Assembly (NCBI RefSeq): GCF_016772415.1
Contig: NZ_JAGSGD010000001.1
Coordinates: 1,761,501 to 1,825,500 of the forward strand
Origin: Phenylobacterium glaciei
GTDB taxonomy: Bacteria; Pseudomonadota; Alphaproteobacteria; Caulobacterales; Caulobacteraceae
Reading direction: 5' to 3'
DNA length: 64,000 bases
Part shown: positions 6,522-14,216 of the stretch, piece after piece
Layout of the letters: the number at the start of each line of letters is the position of its first letter
Position numbering within the stretch: position 1 is the stretch's first letter
Notes under the pieces: model-generated
Told to the model about the DNA's origin: nothing
Databases searched by the model: none
What the model saw: only the letters and a program-made list of their open reading frames with translations
Translations under genes and position numbers: made by a program

Positions 6522-7313
6522 ATGGGGTCATCGGGCGGGCTGCCGCGCGTGAACAGGATCGGCGTGGGCGCGCCGTTCCGCTGGCTGCGGGGCGCCTGGG
6601 GCGATCTGTGGCGGGCCTGGCCGCCGCTGCTGGCCTACGGCCTGGCGCTCGCGGCCTTCAGCCTCTGGATCAGCCTGAGCTTCGTGGCCACCGGCGGGGC
6701 CTTCTGGGTGTTCGCGCTCACCTGTGGCTTCGTTTTCGTGGCGCCGATGCTGGCCATGGGTCTGTACGAGGCCGGTTCCCTGCTGGCCCGCGGCGAGCGC
6801 CCGACCCTCGCACGCATGTTGTTCGTGCCCCGGGCGCTGTCGTCCGACGTCGCCATCCTGGGCCTGGCCCTGCTGATGATGTTCTTCTTCTGGCTGCAGA
6901 TCGCCCAGATCGTCTACGGCCTGTCGACCTGGGTCATCTACCGCACGGTGGAGACCCTGGTGCGGTTCGCGCTGACCACCCCCGAGGGGCACGGCATGCT
7001 GATCGCCGGTTCACTGATCGGCGGGGCGATCGCCTTCCTGACCTACAGCCTGGTGGTGGTCTCCGCCCCCATGCTGCTCGACCAGGAGACCAGCGTCTTC
7101 GTGGCCACCATCACCAGCTTCCGCACCGTGGCGGAGAATTTCGGGCCGATGATCGTCTGGGCCCTGCTGATCGCGGTCCTGACGCTCTCCACCGTGCTGA
7201 CCGGCTTCCTGGCCCTGGTGATCGTCTTCCCCTGGCTGGGCCTGGCCAGCTGGAGGGCCTATGGGGACCTGGTGCAGGCGCCCCGCGCATCCGCGGTCGA
7301 AGCCGCCGCATAG
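6522..7313 (+). CDS. DUF2189 multi-pass membrane protein
   Basis: A 263-residue inner-membrane protein. PFRWLRGAWGDLWRAWPPLL introduces the first of about six hydrophobic helices (for example FFFWLQIAQIVYGL and GSLIGGAIAFLTYSLVVVSA). The sequence APMLLDQETSVFVATITSF is the DUF2189 hallmark between helices. GGGAGG precedes the ATG at a good distance. The SOUL-domain gene starts 25 bases downstream, probably as an operon partner. No transport or enzyme motif is visible; the biochemical role of DUF2189 is unknown. Confidence 0.8.
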   Translation: MGSSGGLPRVNRIGVGAPFRWLRGAWGDLWRAWPPLLAYGLALAAFSLWISLSFVATGGAFWVFALTCGFVFVAPMLAMGLYEAGSLLARGERPTLARMLFVPRALSSDVAILGLALLMMFFFWLQIAQIVYGLSTWVIYRTVETLVRFALTTPEGHGMLIAGSLIGGAIAFLTYSLVVVSAPMLLDQETSVFVATITSFRTVAENFGPMIVWALLIAVLTLSTVLTGFLALVIVFPWLGLASWRAYGDLVQAPRASAVEAAA

Positions 7314-7338
7314 GCGTCACAGACGAGGAGATGAGCCG

Positions 7339-7977
7339 ATGGCCAATGTGTGGGAACTGGGGGCCGCGATCCTGGGCGGACTGGGCGCCCTGGTGGGGAT
7401 CCGCGCGGGGACCGAACAGCCCCGCTACACGCTGGTGGAGCGGCTCGGAAAGGTGGAGATCCGCCACTACGGGCCCCGGCTGGCGGCCCAGGCCACGGTC
7501 TCCGGCTCGGCCACAGCGGCCCGCAGCGCCGGGTTCGAGGCGGTGGCGGGCTACATCTTCGGCGCCAACACCACCAAGGCCTCCATCGCCATGACCGCGC
7601 CGGTGGCCCAGAGCGCGGCGGGCCGGTCCCAGTCCATCGCCATGACCGCCCCGGTGGTGCAGACCGCCGACGGGCCCGCCTCCTGGAAGGTGCAGTTCAT
7701 CATGCCGGCCCGCTACACCCGCGAGACCCTGCCGGTCCCCACCAGCGACAAGGTCACGATCGTCGAGCTGCCGGCCCAGGACTACGCGGTCCTGCGGTTC
7801 TCCGGCTCTCGGAGCGGACGCGCGGTAGAGCGCCGCACCGGCCAGCTGACGCAGGCCCTGGCCGGTCAGGGCTGGCGGGTCACAGGGCCGCCCACCGCCT
7901 GGTTCTACGACCCGCCCTGGACCCCGTCCTTCCTGCGCCGCAACGAGGTGGCCGCCCCTGTGGCGCGCGGCGGTTAG
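7339..7977 (+). CDS. SOUL-family heme-binding protein
   Basis: A 212-residue protein. An N-terminal hydrophobic segment (WELGAAILGGLGALVGIRAG) could be a membrane anchor or uncleaved signal. It is followed by the SOUL domain: YTLVERLGKVEIRHYGPRL, AGFEAVAGYIFGAN, the repeated SIAMTAPV segment (near residues 80 and 100), and VPTSDKVTIVELPAQDYAVL. SOUL/p22HBP proteins bind heme or tetrapyrroles through a hydrophobic groove. The ATG at 7339 follows GACGAGGAG. A shared transcript with the DUF2189 protein suggests an envelope role. Heme binding is the family property and is not shown by any axial ligand here. Confidence 0.85.
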   Translation: MANVWELGAAILGGLGALVGIRAGTEQPRYTLVERLGKVEIRHYGPRLAAQATVSGSATAARSAGFEAVAGYIFGANTTKASIAMTAPVAQSAAGRSQSIAMTAPVVQTADGPASWKVQFIMPARYTRETLPVPTSDKVTIVELPAQDYAVLRFSGSRSGRAVERRTGQLTQALAGQGWRVTGPPTAWFYDPPWTPSFLRRNEVAAPVARGG

Positions 7978-7992
7978 GCCCGGGGGCTCCCC

Positions 7993-9396
7993 TCAGCCCG
8001 CCGCCGCAGGTTCGCGCGCCGTGACCTCCCGCGCCCGCCGGTATTCCTGCGCCGCCTCGGCGACTGCCGGTTCGACGTCGCGGGGCATGAGGACACCGGC
8101 CGCGACCGCGCTGTCGGCGGCCTTTCGGAAGCTCGACAGGTAGCCGGCCTCGTCGCCGTAGAGGGCGTCGAGCTTGGCCGCGTCGAAGGGCTTGTTGGAG
8201 CCCCTCAGACGGCCGGCGAAGTCGTCTGTGACCGGGGTGGCGCTGTTCATGGCGACGGGGGCCGCAGCCTGGGGCAGGCGGGCGCCGCCCTTGGCGACAC
8301 CATGGGCGTCGCGGATCACCTGGCCGTCCTCGGTGAACTCGATCAGCGGCTGGCTGGGGGGTGGGGCGCCGCCGCTCACCCAGCGGTTCATGTGGTGCAG
8401 GGCTGCGTCGTAGAAGGGCTGCAGGTAGATGCGGTTCATCTGCTCCGAGGGCGCGGCCGGCGTCGTGCCGAAATCACGCTGGAACTTCTCATTGCGGGTC
8501 AGCTGGGCCTGGTAGGAGACGTGGGTGAGGCCGGCGGCCTCCCAGGTGCGGAAGCGCTCGGTGTCGGGCTGGCGCACCTTCAGGCAGGCCTTGGCCTCCA
8601 GCTCGGTGTTGACGATCATCGCCGGGACATCGAGGTCGTCGCGGATCAGGTTCTGGCCGCGGGGCAGCGGCCGCGCGTTCCCGGGGGCGACGCGGACCGG
8701 GGGATCGCTGCCCTCGATGGCCGTGCCGCTGCCGAAATAGATTTGCAGCATGTAGCCGTCGAAGGCGTGACCGCCCTGTTCCGCAGGCAGGGGATGGACG
8801 GCGTTGATATAGGTCGACAGGCGCCCGGCCGACTGGGAGGCGCCCAGGCCGATGACCTGCTTCACCGCCAGCCCGCCCATCGGGTCCACCGAGGTGTCGC
8901 GACCCGGGCCCACGGCGCGGGCGACCTGGGAGAAGATGTCGTAGGAGGCGTCATCGGTGGGGATGCTCAAGGTCCCGTAGCGCTCGGCGTCCCAGGCGGC
9001 CAGGCCCTGGGGATTGTCCTCGAAGCCGTGGACGCCCACCTTCTGCACCGTGGCGCAGACATAGGCGTAGCCGTCCTCCAGCACCTCGGGGCCTTCGCCG
9101 AAGAACAGCTCATAACCGGCGGTGACGTTGTTCCAGCAGACCACCACCGTGCCGTTGAACGTCGCCGGGTCGGCGGGGCGGTAGACCAGGAAGCGGGTCT
9201 TGAAGGCGACCTTGCCCTTGGGCTGAACGGCCCACTTGCCGTCGCGGCCGAGCTCGGCGCCGGGAACCGGGGTGTAGAGGTTGGCGTCCCCGGTCAGGAA
9301 GAACTCCTCTTCGACGAAGCCCTTGGCGGCCAGGTCGATGAGCGGGCGGTTGAACGCCCAGCCGTGCGCGCCGCCGGTGACGGGTCCCTGGATCAT
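7993..9396 (-). CDS. Alpha/beta-hydrolase domain protein
   Basis: A 467-residue cytoplasmic protein of the large alpha/beta-hydrolase-domain family that lacks a classical GxSxG. The probable nucleophile elbow is VIGLGASQSAGRLSTYI, near residue 190. The N-terminal segment MIQGPVTGGAHGWAFN and the strand TFNGTVVVCWNNVTAGYELF are typical of this family, where the nucleophile region usually follows with Ser in xxSQS. No signal sequence is seen, unlike many relatives. It is convergent with the SOUL gene, 15 bases apart. The substrate is unknown; ester or lactone hydrolysis is an inference from the fold. Confidence 0.75.
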   Translation of the reverse strand: MIQGPVTGGAHGWAFNRPLIDLAAKGFVEEEFFLTGDANLYTPVPGAELGRDGKWAVQPKGKVAFKTRFLVYRPADPATFNGTVVVCWNNVTAGYELFFGEGPEVLEDGYAYVCATVQKVGVHGFEDNPQGLAAWDAERYGTLSIPTDDASYDIFSQVARAVGPGRDTSVDPMGGLAVKQVIGLGASQSAGRLSTYINAVHPLPAEQGGHAFDGYMLQIYFGSGTAIEGSDPPVRVAPGNARPLPRGQNLIRDDLDVPAMIVNTELEAKACLKVRQPDTERFRTWEAAGLTHVSYQAQLTRNEKFQRDFGTTPAAPSEQMNRIYLQPFYDAALHHMNRWVSGGAPPPSQPLIEFTEDGQVIRDAHGVAKGGARLPQAAAPVAMNSATPVTDDFAGRLRGSNKPFDAAKLDALYGDEAGYLSSFRKAADSAVAAGVLMPRDVEPAVAEAAQEYRRAREVTAREPAAAG

Positions 9397-9558
9397 GTCT
9401 CGCTCCCAACTGGTGGCCGGCTGGCTCCGACCTATGGGTCACCGTAACGCGGGGGGGCGCGGGCGAACAAGTTTCCAGCGCCGATGTCGGCTCGCGCCAA
9501 GCCCGTTCGTCATCCTGATGCGCCGCCAAGCGGGCGGGGCGAAACAGGGAGACAGGCG

Positions 9559-9984
9559 ATGCGGGTCATGGTGTTCGGGAAGGCCTCTGAGACCAGCGGA
9601 GACGCCGCGCCGCCCACGGCCGAGGCGTTCGCGGCGATGGACCGGTTCAACGACGCCTTGGTGGAGGCCGGCGTCTTCGTGGCCGCCGCCGGGCTGCAGA
9701 ACAGCGGTCAGGCTAGGCGCATCGTCTGCGAAGGCGCCGAGCGCACGATCACCGAAGGGCCGTTTCCCGAGACCCGCGACCTGGTGGCCGGCTTCTCGAT
9801 CTGGCAGGTCAAGGACATGGAGGAGGCCGTGGCCTGGGTGCGGCGCTATCCCAATTTCATGCCGGGCCAGAGCGAGATCGAGATACGGCCGTTCTACGAG
9901 GCCGCCGACCTCGCCGAGTTCTTGACGCCCGAGGAGCTGGCCACGTCCCGCGACGGCGAGCGCGGGAAGCTGGGCGTCGCCTGA
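9559..9984 (+). CDS. YCII-related protein
   Basis: A 141-residue protein with a dimeric ferredoxin-like YCII domain: MRVMVFGKASETSGDAAPP, then AMDRFNDALVEAGVFVAAAGLQ, then ITEGPFPETRDLVAGFSIWQVKDMEEA, and ending with EIRPFYEAADLAEFLTPEE. This arrangement is standard for the YCII/PhnB-like DGPF proteins, although the DGPF motif appears here as TEGPF. Many are adjacent to ECF sigma factors; none is present here. The ATG at 9559 is the natural domain start, with AGGGAGACAGG upstream. A GFA-family gene follows about 90 bases downstream. Biochemical function is not established for the family. Confidence 0.85.
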   Translation: MRVMVFGKASETSGDAAPPTAEAFAAMDRFNDALVEAGVFVAAAGLQNSGQARRIVCEGAERTITEGPFPETRDLVAGFSIWQVKDMEEAVAWVRRYPNFMPGQSEIEIRPFYEAADLAEFLTPEELATSRDGERGKLGVA

Positions 9985-10076
9985 GGCCGCCCAGGCGTTG
10001 CATTCCGGCGCGCCTCAAGCTCCTCTGCCAGGTGCGGGCCGCCCCGAAGAACAGGGGCGGTCTGGGGAGGAAGCCC

Positions 10077-10478
10077 ATGACCGTTCTGACCGGCAGCTGC
10101 CTTTGCGGGGCCAGGGCCTATGAGATCGAGGGTGAGCTCGACGGCGTCTGGATGTGCCACTGTTCGCTGTGCCGCAAGGCGTCGGGTTCGGTGGGCAACG
10201 CTATCCTGATCGTGCCGCGGGATCGCTTTCGCTGGGTGAGGGGAGAGGATCACGGCGTCACCTTCGCCCGGCCTTCGGGATACCCGATCACCCGCTGCCA
10301 GACCTGCGGCACGCCGCTGCCGGCCGAGACGGACGCGACGAATGTCTATGTGACGGCGGGCACCCTCGATACGCCGCTCGGCAAGGGCGTCCGCACGCAC
10401 CTGTTCTGCGGGTCGCGGGCCGATTGGGACCGCGACGAACCCGACGTCCGCTATTTCGACGAGCGTTCCAAACCCTAG
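10077..10478 (+). CDS. GFA/CENP-V family zinc protein
   Basis: A 133-residue protein with the complete GFA zinc pattern: GSCLCGA, MCHCSLCRKASGS and TRCQTCGTPL. These give the two structural zinc sites of the beta-tent fold. The C-terminal part, FCGSRADWDRDEPDVRYFDER, is typical of the group. The founding member was described as glutathione-dependent formaldehyde-activating enzyme, but most homologues have no proven activity. GGGGAGGA precedes the ATG. A second GFA gene is at 36608. A composite repeat starts about 30 bases after the stop. Confidence 0.88.
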   Translation: MTVLTGSCLCGARAYEIEGELDGVWMCHCSLCRKASGSVGNAILIVPRDRFRWVRGEDHGVTFARPSGYPITRCQTCGTPLPAETDATNVYVTAGTLDTPLGKGVRTHLFCGSRADWDRDEPDVRYFDERSKP

Positions 10479-10510
10479 GGCTCGCGCGCAATGAATTTGC
10501 CCTCGGTTTT

Positions 10511-10761
10511 CCTTCTCCCCTTGCGGGTGGCCCTGCGGAGCAGGGTCGGATGAGGGGTCGAAAGGCCTATCCGGCAAACCCCCTGCGTCATCCCGGCCGC
10601 AGCGAAGCGGAGAGCCGGGACCCAGGGGCCACAACCAATCCCCCTGGGTCCCGGGTCTCCCCTGCGGGTCGCCCGGGATGACGGCTATCATTCTGAGAGC
10701 GGCGCTTGACCCGTCATCCGACCGGTCTCGGCCCCGCTCCCGACCCCGCAAGGGGAGAAGG
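10511..10761. repeat. Composite nested palindromic repeat
   Basis: Two different inverted-repeat families are nested in the 318-base gap. The outer arms (10511-10560 beginning CCTTCTCCCCTTGCGGGTGG, and 10710-10761 ending CGCAAGGGGAGAAGG) are inverted copies. Inside them lies a family B element, 10586-10683, with CGTCATCCCGGCC...GGAGAGCCGGGACCCAGGGG facing its inverse CCCTGGGTCCCGGGTCTCC...GGGATGACG. A second family B element is at 27596-27691 in the opposite orientation. No gene is present. Confidence 0.85.
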
Positions 10762-10796
10762 ACGCAGTTAGCTGGTCGCGCAATTGAGTCCAAACC

Positions 10797-11462
10797 CTAG
10801 GGAGCAGCCAGGACCAGATCGCGGACCTCATGCAGGTTACCCGCGACAACGATGCCCAGGGCGGCAAGCTCCGGCGTGGGCTCGAGCAGGTCGGGGACCA
10901 TCACGGTCATCATGCCGGCCGCCGCCGCCGAACGGACGCCGATGTGCGAGTCTTCGAGGGCCAGACAGAGGCGCGGCGCGACGCCCAGCCGCTCGGCGGC
11001 CTTCAGGAACGGATCGGGCGCGGGTTTGCCGGTCTCGTAGTCGCCCCGGCAGATGATCGCGTCGAACCGATCGGTCAGGCCGTGGGCGGTCAGGTGACGC
11101 TCGACGGTCGGCCGCGACGACGAGGTGGCGATGGCGCGCGGCAGGCGCAGCTGGTCCAGGAGGTCCAGCAGCTCAGGGACCCCGGGCTTCATCGCGGGCC
11201 TGTTCTCGGCCACGAGCCAGAAGTGGCGTCGCCAGTCGGCGTGGAAATCCTCGAAGCGGAAATCGTCGCCGAAGTGAGCGCGGAACAGGGGCCCGCATTG
11301 CGAGCGGCGTACGCCGATGGACTGATCATAGACCTCGGCCGGAATCGCGTGCCCCGCCTCGGCGGCGGCCGCCAGGAGACCCTCCTGCCAAAGCGCCTCG
11401 GTATCGAACAGCAGGCCGTCCATGTCGAAGATCACGGCGCTGGGGCGGTGCGGCAAGGTCAT
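10797..11462 (-). CDS. HAD-superfamily phosphatase/phosphomutase (beta-PGM/GPP-like)
   Basis: A 221-residue HAD hydrolase, subfamily IA. Motif I is AVIFDMDGLLFDTEALW with the nucleophile and acid/base Asp pair. The helical cap follows (EVYDQSIGVRRSQCGPLF). Motif II is AIATSSSRP, motif III the Lys in GDYETGKPAPDPFLKAAERLG, and motif IV LALEDSHIGVRSAAAAG. Cytoplasmic enzymes of this type dephosphorylate or isomerise small sugar phosphates using Mg2+. The ATG at 11462 is preferred over an upstream extension because the domain begins within ten residues. The substrate cannot be chosen from the sequence. Confidence 0.9.
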   Translation of the reverse strand: MTLPHRPSAVIFDMDGLLFDTEALWQEGLLAAAAEAGHAIPAEVYDQSIGVRRSQCGPLFRAHFGDDFRFEDFHADWRRHFWLVAENRPAMKPGVPELLDLLDQLRLPRAIATSSSRPTVERHLTAHGLTDRFDAIICRGDYETGKPAPDPFLKAAERLGVAPRLCLALEDSHIGVRSAAAAGMMTVMVPDLLEPTPELAALGIVVAGNLHEVRDLVLAAP

Positions 11463-11582
11463 GGTGCGACGTCCTTCCGAGGGGGGAGGGTCGCGGCTTC
11501 TCAACGCCGTTTCAAGCCCTCTGGAGCGGCTGAGACCGGACTCCCGGAGTGACCGCGATGGGTGGTGAGCGGACGTGACGTC

Positions 11583-12263
11583 CTATTGGGCCTCGGCCCA
11601 CCAGCCGGCGTACCAAAGCCCTCGATAGAACGGCGCAACAATCTTGAAGCCACTCTGCGTCAGGCGCTCACGGATGACGGTTTCGGAGACGATAGGCATG
11701 GCGCCGACTTTGGACGCCACGTCAGCGGCTGCGTCAGGGGCTAAGCCGCCCAATATGGCGTGCCTCGCATAGGCGTGCTCCATTCGCTCATACATAGCGG
11801 CATTGTCGAAGCAGACATCGACGTGGATATAGGGTGCGCCAGGCTTGAGCCGCTTACGGATGCTGGTGAGGAAACCTAGCTTGGACCCGTCGTCCGGCAG
11901 AAAGTGCATCACGAAGAGGGCCGTCGCCGCGTCAAACACTGGATCCTCTGTGAGGTTGTCCACGACGCCCTCCACCAGGGTCGTTCTCAGATCAAGGTGG
12001 TCCGCGGCGACATAGGCCTTGGCCAAGCTGAGCAACTCGGCAGAGGGATCAACACCTACCAGGCGGTAGTTGGCTGGCGACGCGCCAAGGGTCTGAAGCT
12101 CGCGTCCTCCACCAGCGCCCACAACCAGGATCGTCGAACCGGCGCTAAGCTCGGTATCGAGGATCGACCGCATCGCGCGATGCAAGCCATCGACTCCAGG
12201 GACGACGGCTGTCTGGAAGGGCCTAAAGGCGTCCTGAGGCAAAGGCGTGGGCTCTTCTGGCAC
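11583..12263 (-). CDS. Class I SAM-dependent methyltransferase
   Basis: About 226 residues. The SAM-binding loop is TILVVGAGGGRELQTLG (motif I), followed by YRLVGVDPSAELLSLAK (acidic ribose contact), VFDAATALFVMHFLPDD (motif IV region) and LKPGAPYIHVDV. This resembles CmoA-like and other small-molecule methyltransferases. The GTG at 12263 is preferred because AGGAA lies 6 bases upstream; a TTG at 12308 would add 15 residues, including a Cys pair, but has no ribosome site. The third-base GC bias is visibly weaker than in neighbouring core genes. It is divergent from the PLD-like gene across 347 bases. The substrate is unknown. Confidence 0.8.
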   Translation of the reverse strand: MPEEPTPLPQDAFRPFQTAVVPGVDGLHRAMRSILDTELSAGSTILVVGAGGGRELQTLGASPANYRLVGVDPSAELLSLAKAYVAADHLDLRTTLVEGVVDNLTEDPVFDAATALFVMHFLPDDGSKLGFLTSIRKRLKPGAPYIHVDVCFDNAAMYERMEHAYARHAILGGLAPDAAADVASKVGAMPIVSETVIRERLTQSGFKIVAPFYRGLWYAGWWAEAQ

Positions 12264-12610
12264 TGAACTTCCTGTTTCCGCTTTCCCGGAACAACATGGC
12301 GCAGACAACGTCGAGAGTCTGCTCAGGGTCGTTTTTCCCGTTGGGATCTCGGCCGAAACTCTCCCTTCCCGGCGCCCTGGCCCGGCAGGCCTAAACGGCG
12401 AGTCTCCGGCGGCCTCTTAACGTCTGCTCCTGGCGCGTCGCCGACGTCGGGGGGTTCCGCGCCCTCTGAGAGACGCCGTGGCGCGTCGTGACCTGCCGGC
12501 CGACGGAGCCTCAAGCATAGCTTTGCGTTGAGGCAGGCGCGGACGGGTTGTGCGCGGAAATATTGATCAAACTTGCGGGCTCCGCCGCAAGCCGCCACGG
12601 GAGACTGCGC
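12264..12610. other. Divergent intergenic region, no gene seen
   Basis: 347 bases separate the methyltransferase and PLD-like genes. Short GC-rich dyads occur (for example around 12440-12490), and an AT-richer patch GAAATATTGATCAAACTTG at 12555-12573 could hold a promoter. No convincing reading frame, RNA or full repeat-family copy was found. Confidence 0.35.
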
Positions 12611-14134
12611 ATGTTGTTAAAGCCGGGAACCACTTGCTGGCGTACGGAGACAACCCCCCGAGCCGCCGTGTTCGTCGACGTGGAAGACTATTTCTCAGCG
12701 GTGATGTCGGCCATCTCCAAGGCCACGCGCTCGGTGCATGTGTTGGGCTGGGCCTTCCACCCTATGACCGCCTTCGAGCCTCAGATCGATTGCGCCGACG
12801 CCGACAATAGCCGCATCGCTGAATTCTTGAAGGCCACAGCCCTCAAGCGCCCTGAACTCGACATCCGCATTCTTTGCTGGAAAGCCGCACTGCCGATCGC
12901 GGTGACACAGGATTTCTATCCTCAGCGCGCGGCCAAGGAGTTTCGGGGCACGACGATCGGCTACCACCTCGACGGCAGGCTGCCGGTCGGCGCCAGCCAT
13001 CATCAAAAGGTCGTTGTGGTGGATGACGCGGTCGCCTTCTGTGGGGGCTGCGATTTCGGTCCGGATCGATGGGATACCTGCGATCACGAGGACGATAACC
13101 TTCGCCGGGCCGCCAAGCCTGGCGCACCGCCATGTTTCGCCCCACGCCATGAGGTCATGAGCGCGGTCGACGGACGCGCTGCGGGAGCCCTGGGCGAGCT
13201 CTTTCGAGACCGGTGGTTTCGAGCGACGGACGAACGCCTGCCACGACCTGACGTCCCACCTGAAACCGATCCCTGGCCTGAGGGGGTCATCCCACAATTC
13301 CGAGACGTTCGGGTCGGCATCTCTCGGGCGGCGTCGGCCTGGCGCAAGGCGCCACAGGTGCGTGAAATCGAAGCCCTCTACCTGGCGTCCATCGCGGCGG
13401 CGAAGTCGTGCATCTACCTCGAGAACCAGTACTTCACGTCCTCTGTCATCGCCGAGGCGCTCGCCCAAAGGCTAGCCGAGCCTGACGGTCCTGAGGTTGT
13501 GCTTGTCTCAACCGAGCACGCGCCGAGCTACTTTGACCAAATGACCATGGACCGGACCCGGTCGTTCTTCATCAAGCGGCTGACGGCGGCCGATGAACAT
13601 GGGCGCTTTCGCATTTACAGCCCGGTCACGACCCTTGGCCGCACCATTATCGTCCACGCCAAGCTCGCCATCATAGACGACGTCCTGCTGCGGATTGGAT
13701 CGGCCAACATCAACAACCGCTCCCTTGGTCTCGACACCGAATGTGATCTGTCGATCGAGCCCATGGGGTCAAACCGGACACAGTCTCGCGCCGCGATCCG
13801 CGCCATGCGCACCCGGCTGATTTCGCACTGGCTGGGCTGCGGCGATGCGGTGTTTGACGAAACCGTCCGGATCGCCGGCGGCATTGGTCCTGCCATCGAA
13901 CGGCTCCGCGCCGAGGGTCACTGCCGGCTTCGCCCAATCCCTGCCGTGCCGTTAAAGCCGTTGGCCACGCTGGTGGCGACGTTCCACATCGGCGACCCGG
14001 TGGGCCCGAAAGACTCATGGCGCCCCTGGCGGCGGCGCGTCGCGGTAAAGGCGGAGCTGAAGACCGTCATTGCAGCGTTGAAGAAAGCCCAGCTCGCCAG
14101 GACAAAGGCGAGCCTTGGCCAAAAGGCGGTTTGA
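12611..14134 (+). CDS. Phospholipase D / cardiolipin synthase-like protein
   Basis: A 507-residue protein with two complete HKD motifs: H131-Q-K133-x4-D138 in GASHHQKVVVVDDAVAFCGG, and H349-A-K351-x4-D356 in IIVHAKLAIIDDVLLRIGSA, followed by NINNRSLGLDTECDL. The double-HKD layout is that of phospholipase D and related phosphatidyltransferases. There is no signal peptide or clear transmembrane helix, so it is cytosolic or peripherally bound. The ATG at 12611 has GGGAGA upstream. The next gene in the same direction begins 82 bases later and carries a TIR domain. Nuclease-type PLDs normally have one HKD per chain, so lipid chemistry is favoured. A role in a conflict system is only inferred from neighbours. 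Confidence 0.85.
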   Translation: MLLKPGTTCWRTETTPRAAVFVDVEDYFSAVMSAISKATRSVHVLGWAFHPMTAFEPQIDCADADNSRIAEFLKATALKRPELDIRILCWKAALPIAVTQDFYPQRAAKEFRGTTIGYHLDGRLPVGASHHQKVVVVDDAVAFCGGCDFGPDRWDTCDHEDDNLRRAAKPGAPPCFAPRHEVMSAVDGRAAGALGELFRDRWFRATDERLPRPDVPPETDPWPEGVIPQFRDVRVGISRAASAWRKAPQVREIEALYLASIAAAKSCIYLENQYFTSSVIAEALAQRLAEPDGPEVVLVSTEHAPSYFDQMTMDRTRSFFIKRLTAADEHGRFRIYSPVTTLGRTIIVHAKLAIIDDVLLRIGSANINNRSLGLDTECDLSIEPMGSNRTQSRAAIRAMRTRLISHWLGCGDAVFDETVRIAGGIGPAIERLRAEGHCRLRPIPAVPLKPLATLVATFHIGDPVGPKDSWRPWRRRVAVKAELKTVIAALKKAQLARTKASLGQKAV

Positions 14135-14216
14135 CCTCTGCTGGCTGGGTGTATCGCCAGTAAGCTAACCGCCCGAGAGCCCGCCGCAAAGCGGACCCTC
14201 TCGATGTCTGAGACGG

